NCBI GenBank assembly: GCA_009910795.1
Contig: VMEE01000093.1
Coordinates: 124,001 to 188,000 of the forward strand
Direction of reading: 5' to 3'
Length of the DNA stretch: 64,000 nucleotides
DNA from: Dehalobacter sp. CP
GTDB lineage: Bacteria > Bacillota_B > Desulfitobacteriia > Desulfitobacteriales > Syntrophobotulaceae
A program made the translations under genes and the position numbers. Below are positions 63,721 through 64,000 of this stretch, one piece after another. Below the pieces are notes generated by a model. The model saw only the letters and a list, made by a program, of their open reading frames with translations, was not told the origin of the DNA and did not search any database. Numbering within the stretch: the first letter of the stretch is position 1; each line of letters starts with the position of its first letter.

Positions 63721-63752
63721 TTCCGTGGAAAGGTGTTCCACGGAATTTTTTT
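63721..63752 (+). terminator. Terminator after the SDR gene
   Basis: TTCCGTGGAA pairs perfectly with TTCCACGGAA around AGGTG, followed by seven T residues. Confidence 0.93.
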
Positions 63753-63772
63753 GTCAAGACAAGGAGGAACCA

Positions 63773-63822
63773 TTGACACATATATCGTCAGATGATATAT
63801 TATATATCGTTAAAAGATATAT
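63773..63822 (+). promoter_or_regulatory. Promoter with two PadR-type operators
   Basis: TTGACA (63773-63778) and TATATT (63796-63801) are 17 nt apart. Two related sites, ATATATCGTCAGATGATATAT (63780-63800, with the inner part split) and a second of the type ATATATC-N7-GATATAT (63802-63822), overlap the spacer and start region. This fits self-repression by the PadR gene downstream. Confidence 0.75.
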
Positions 63823-63837
63823 CGGAGGATGATTGGT

Positions 63838-64000
63838 TTGGATAATCATACACCTTTGACAGAAGCCTTGTTTTATATCTTATTGGCAGTTCGCACACCG
63901 AATCATGGCTACGGGATTATTCAGGATATCAGCGAAATGACCGGCGGAAGAGTCACATTAGGACCGGGGACCTTATACGGGGCGATTAATTCCATGCTTT
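63838..64000 (+). CDS. PadR-family regulator, 3' partial
   Basis: The start is TTG 63838 after CGGAGG. The 54 visible residues include LTEALFYILLAVRTPNHGYG and the VTLGPGTLYGAINSML wing/helix pattern of PadR DNA-binding domains. The gene runs off the right edge. Confidence 0.92.
   Translation, partial: MDNHTPLTEALFYILLAVRTPNHGYGIIQDISEMTGGRVTLGPGTLYGAINSML

Overview
The window reads as a piece of a low-to-mid GC, endospore-related Firmicutes chromosome, most like the Peptococcaceae/Desulfitobacteriaceae (Desulfitobacterium, Dehalobacter, Desulfosporosinus). This is an inference from gene order and content: the conserved run yqfF(pgpH)-ybeY-dgkA-cdd-era-recO-glyQS-ccpN-yqfL-ppdK-dgt-dnaG-sigA-trmK-nif3, a small acid-soluble spore protein, and a Tat-exported molybdenum reductase operon with a NosR/NapH-like membrane ferredoxin. 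No database search was possible.

Positions 1-21700 are housekeeping. They hold a partial PgpH-type HD phosphohydrolase, YbeY with an unusual acidic insertion, undecaprenol/diacylglycerol kinase, cytidine deaminase, Era, DeoC, RecO, a glycine T-box leader with glyQ-glyS, the CcpN/PDRP/PPDK gluconeogenic module, Dgt, the dnaG-sigA operon, two tRNAs, TrmK, a Nif3 protein and the RNase P RNA.

Positions 21700-38000 are accessory. A MarR regulator with a near-ideal palindromic operator/promoter precedes a DUF6544-like protein. Next comes a soluble two-component system followed by a respiratory operon: a Tat-targeted DMSO-reductase-family catalytic subunit, a four-cluster ferredoxin subunit, an NrfD anchor, a TorD chaperone, a polyferredoxin and an FMN-binding NosR/NapH-like protein. 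A receiver-like domain is encoded in frame just upstream of the catalytic subunit. The block lies between two direct repeats derived from a ferritin-like gene, and it is followed by decayed gene fragments, an LCP-family cell-wall protein and a DNRLRE-type protein.

Positions 38000-49000 hold an ECF sigma/anti-sigma pair, a three-gene ABC-2 exporter, a yybP-ykoY (manganese) riboswitch in front of a DUF5685/J-domain/zinc-ribbon operon, a DUF2975-XRE-DUF4153 membrane unit, a remnant of a DrrB-like permease, a metallophosphoesterase, a tiny SASP gene and a lipoprotein.

Positions 49000-64000 hold a DUF1232 protein, an iron-sulfur aldo/keto reductase, a large GGDEF-EAL protein, a beta-propeller-like protein, YbjQ, a DUF2089/SHOCT/YvlD envelope-stress-like operon behind a 17-bp dyad, a membrane protein/binding-protein-VWA/TelA cluster, an SDR enzyme and the start of a PadR regulator. 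The most promising leads are the receiver/Tat-reductase in-frame arrangement, the Mn-riboswitch DUF5685 operon and the VWA-TelA cluster.
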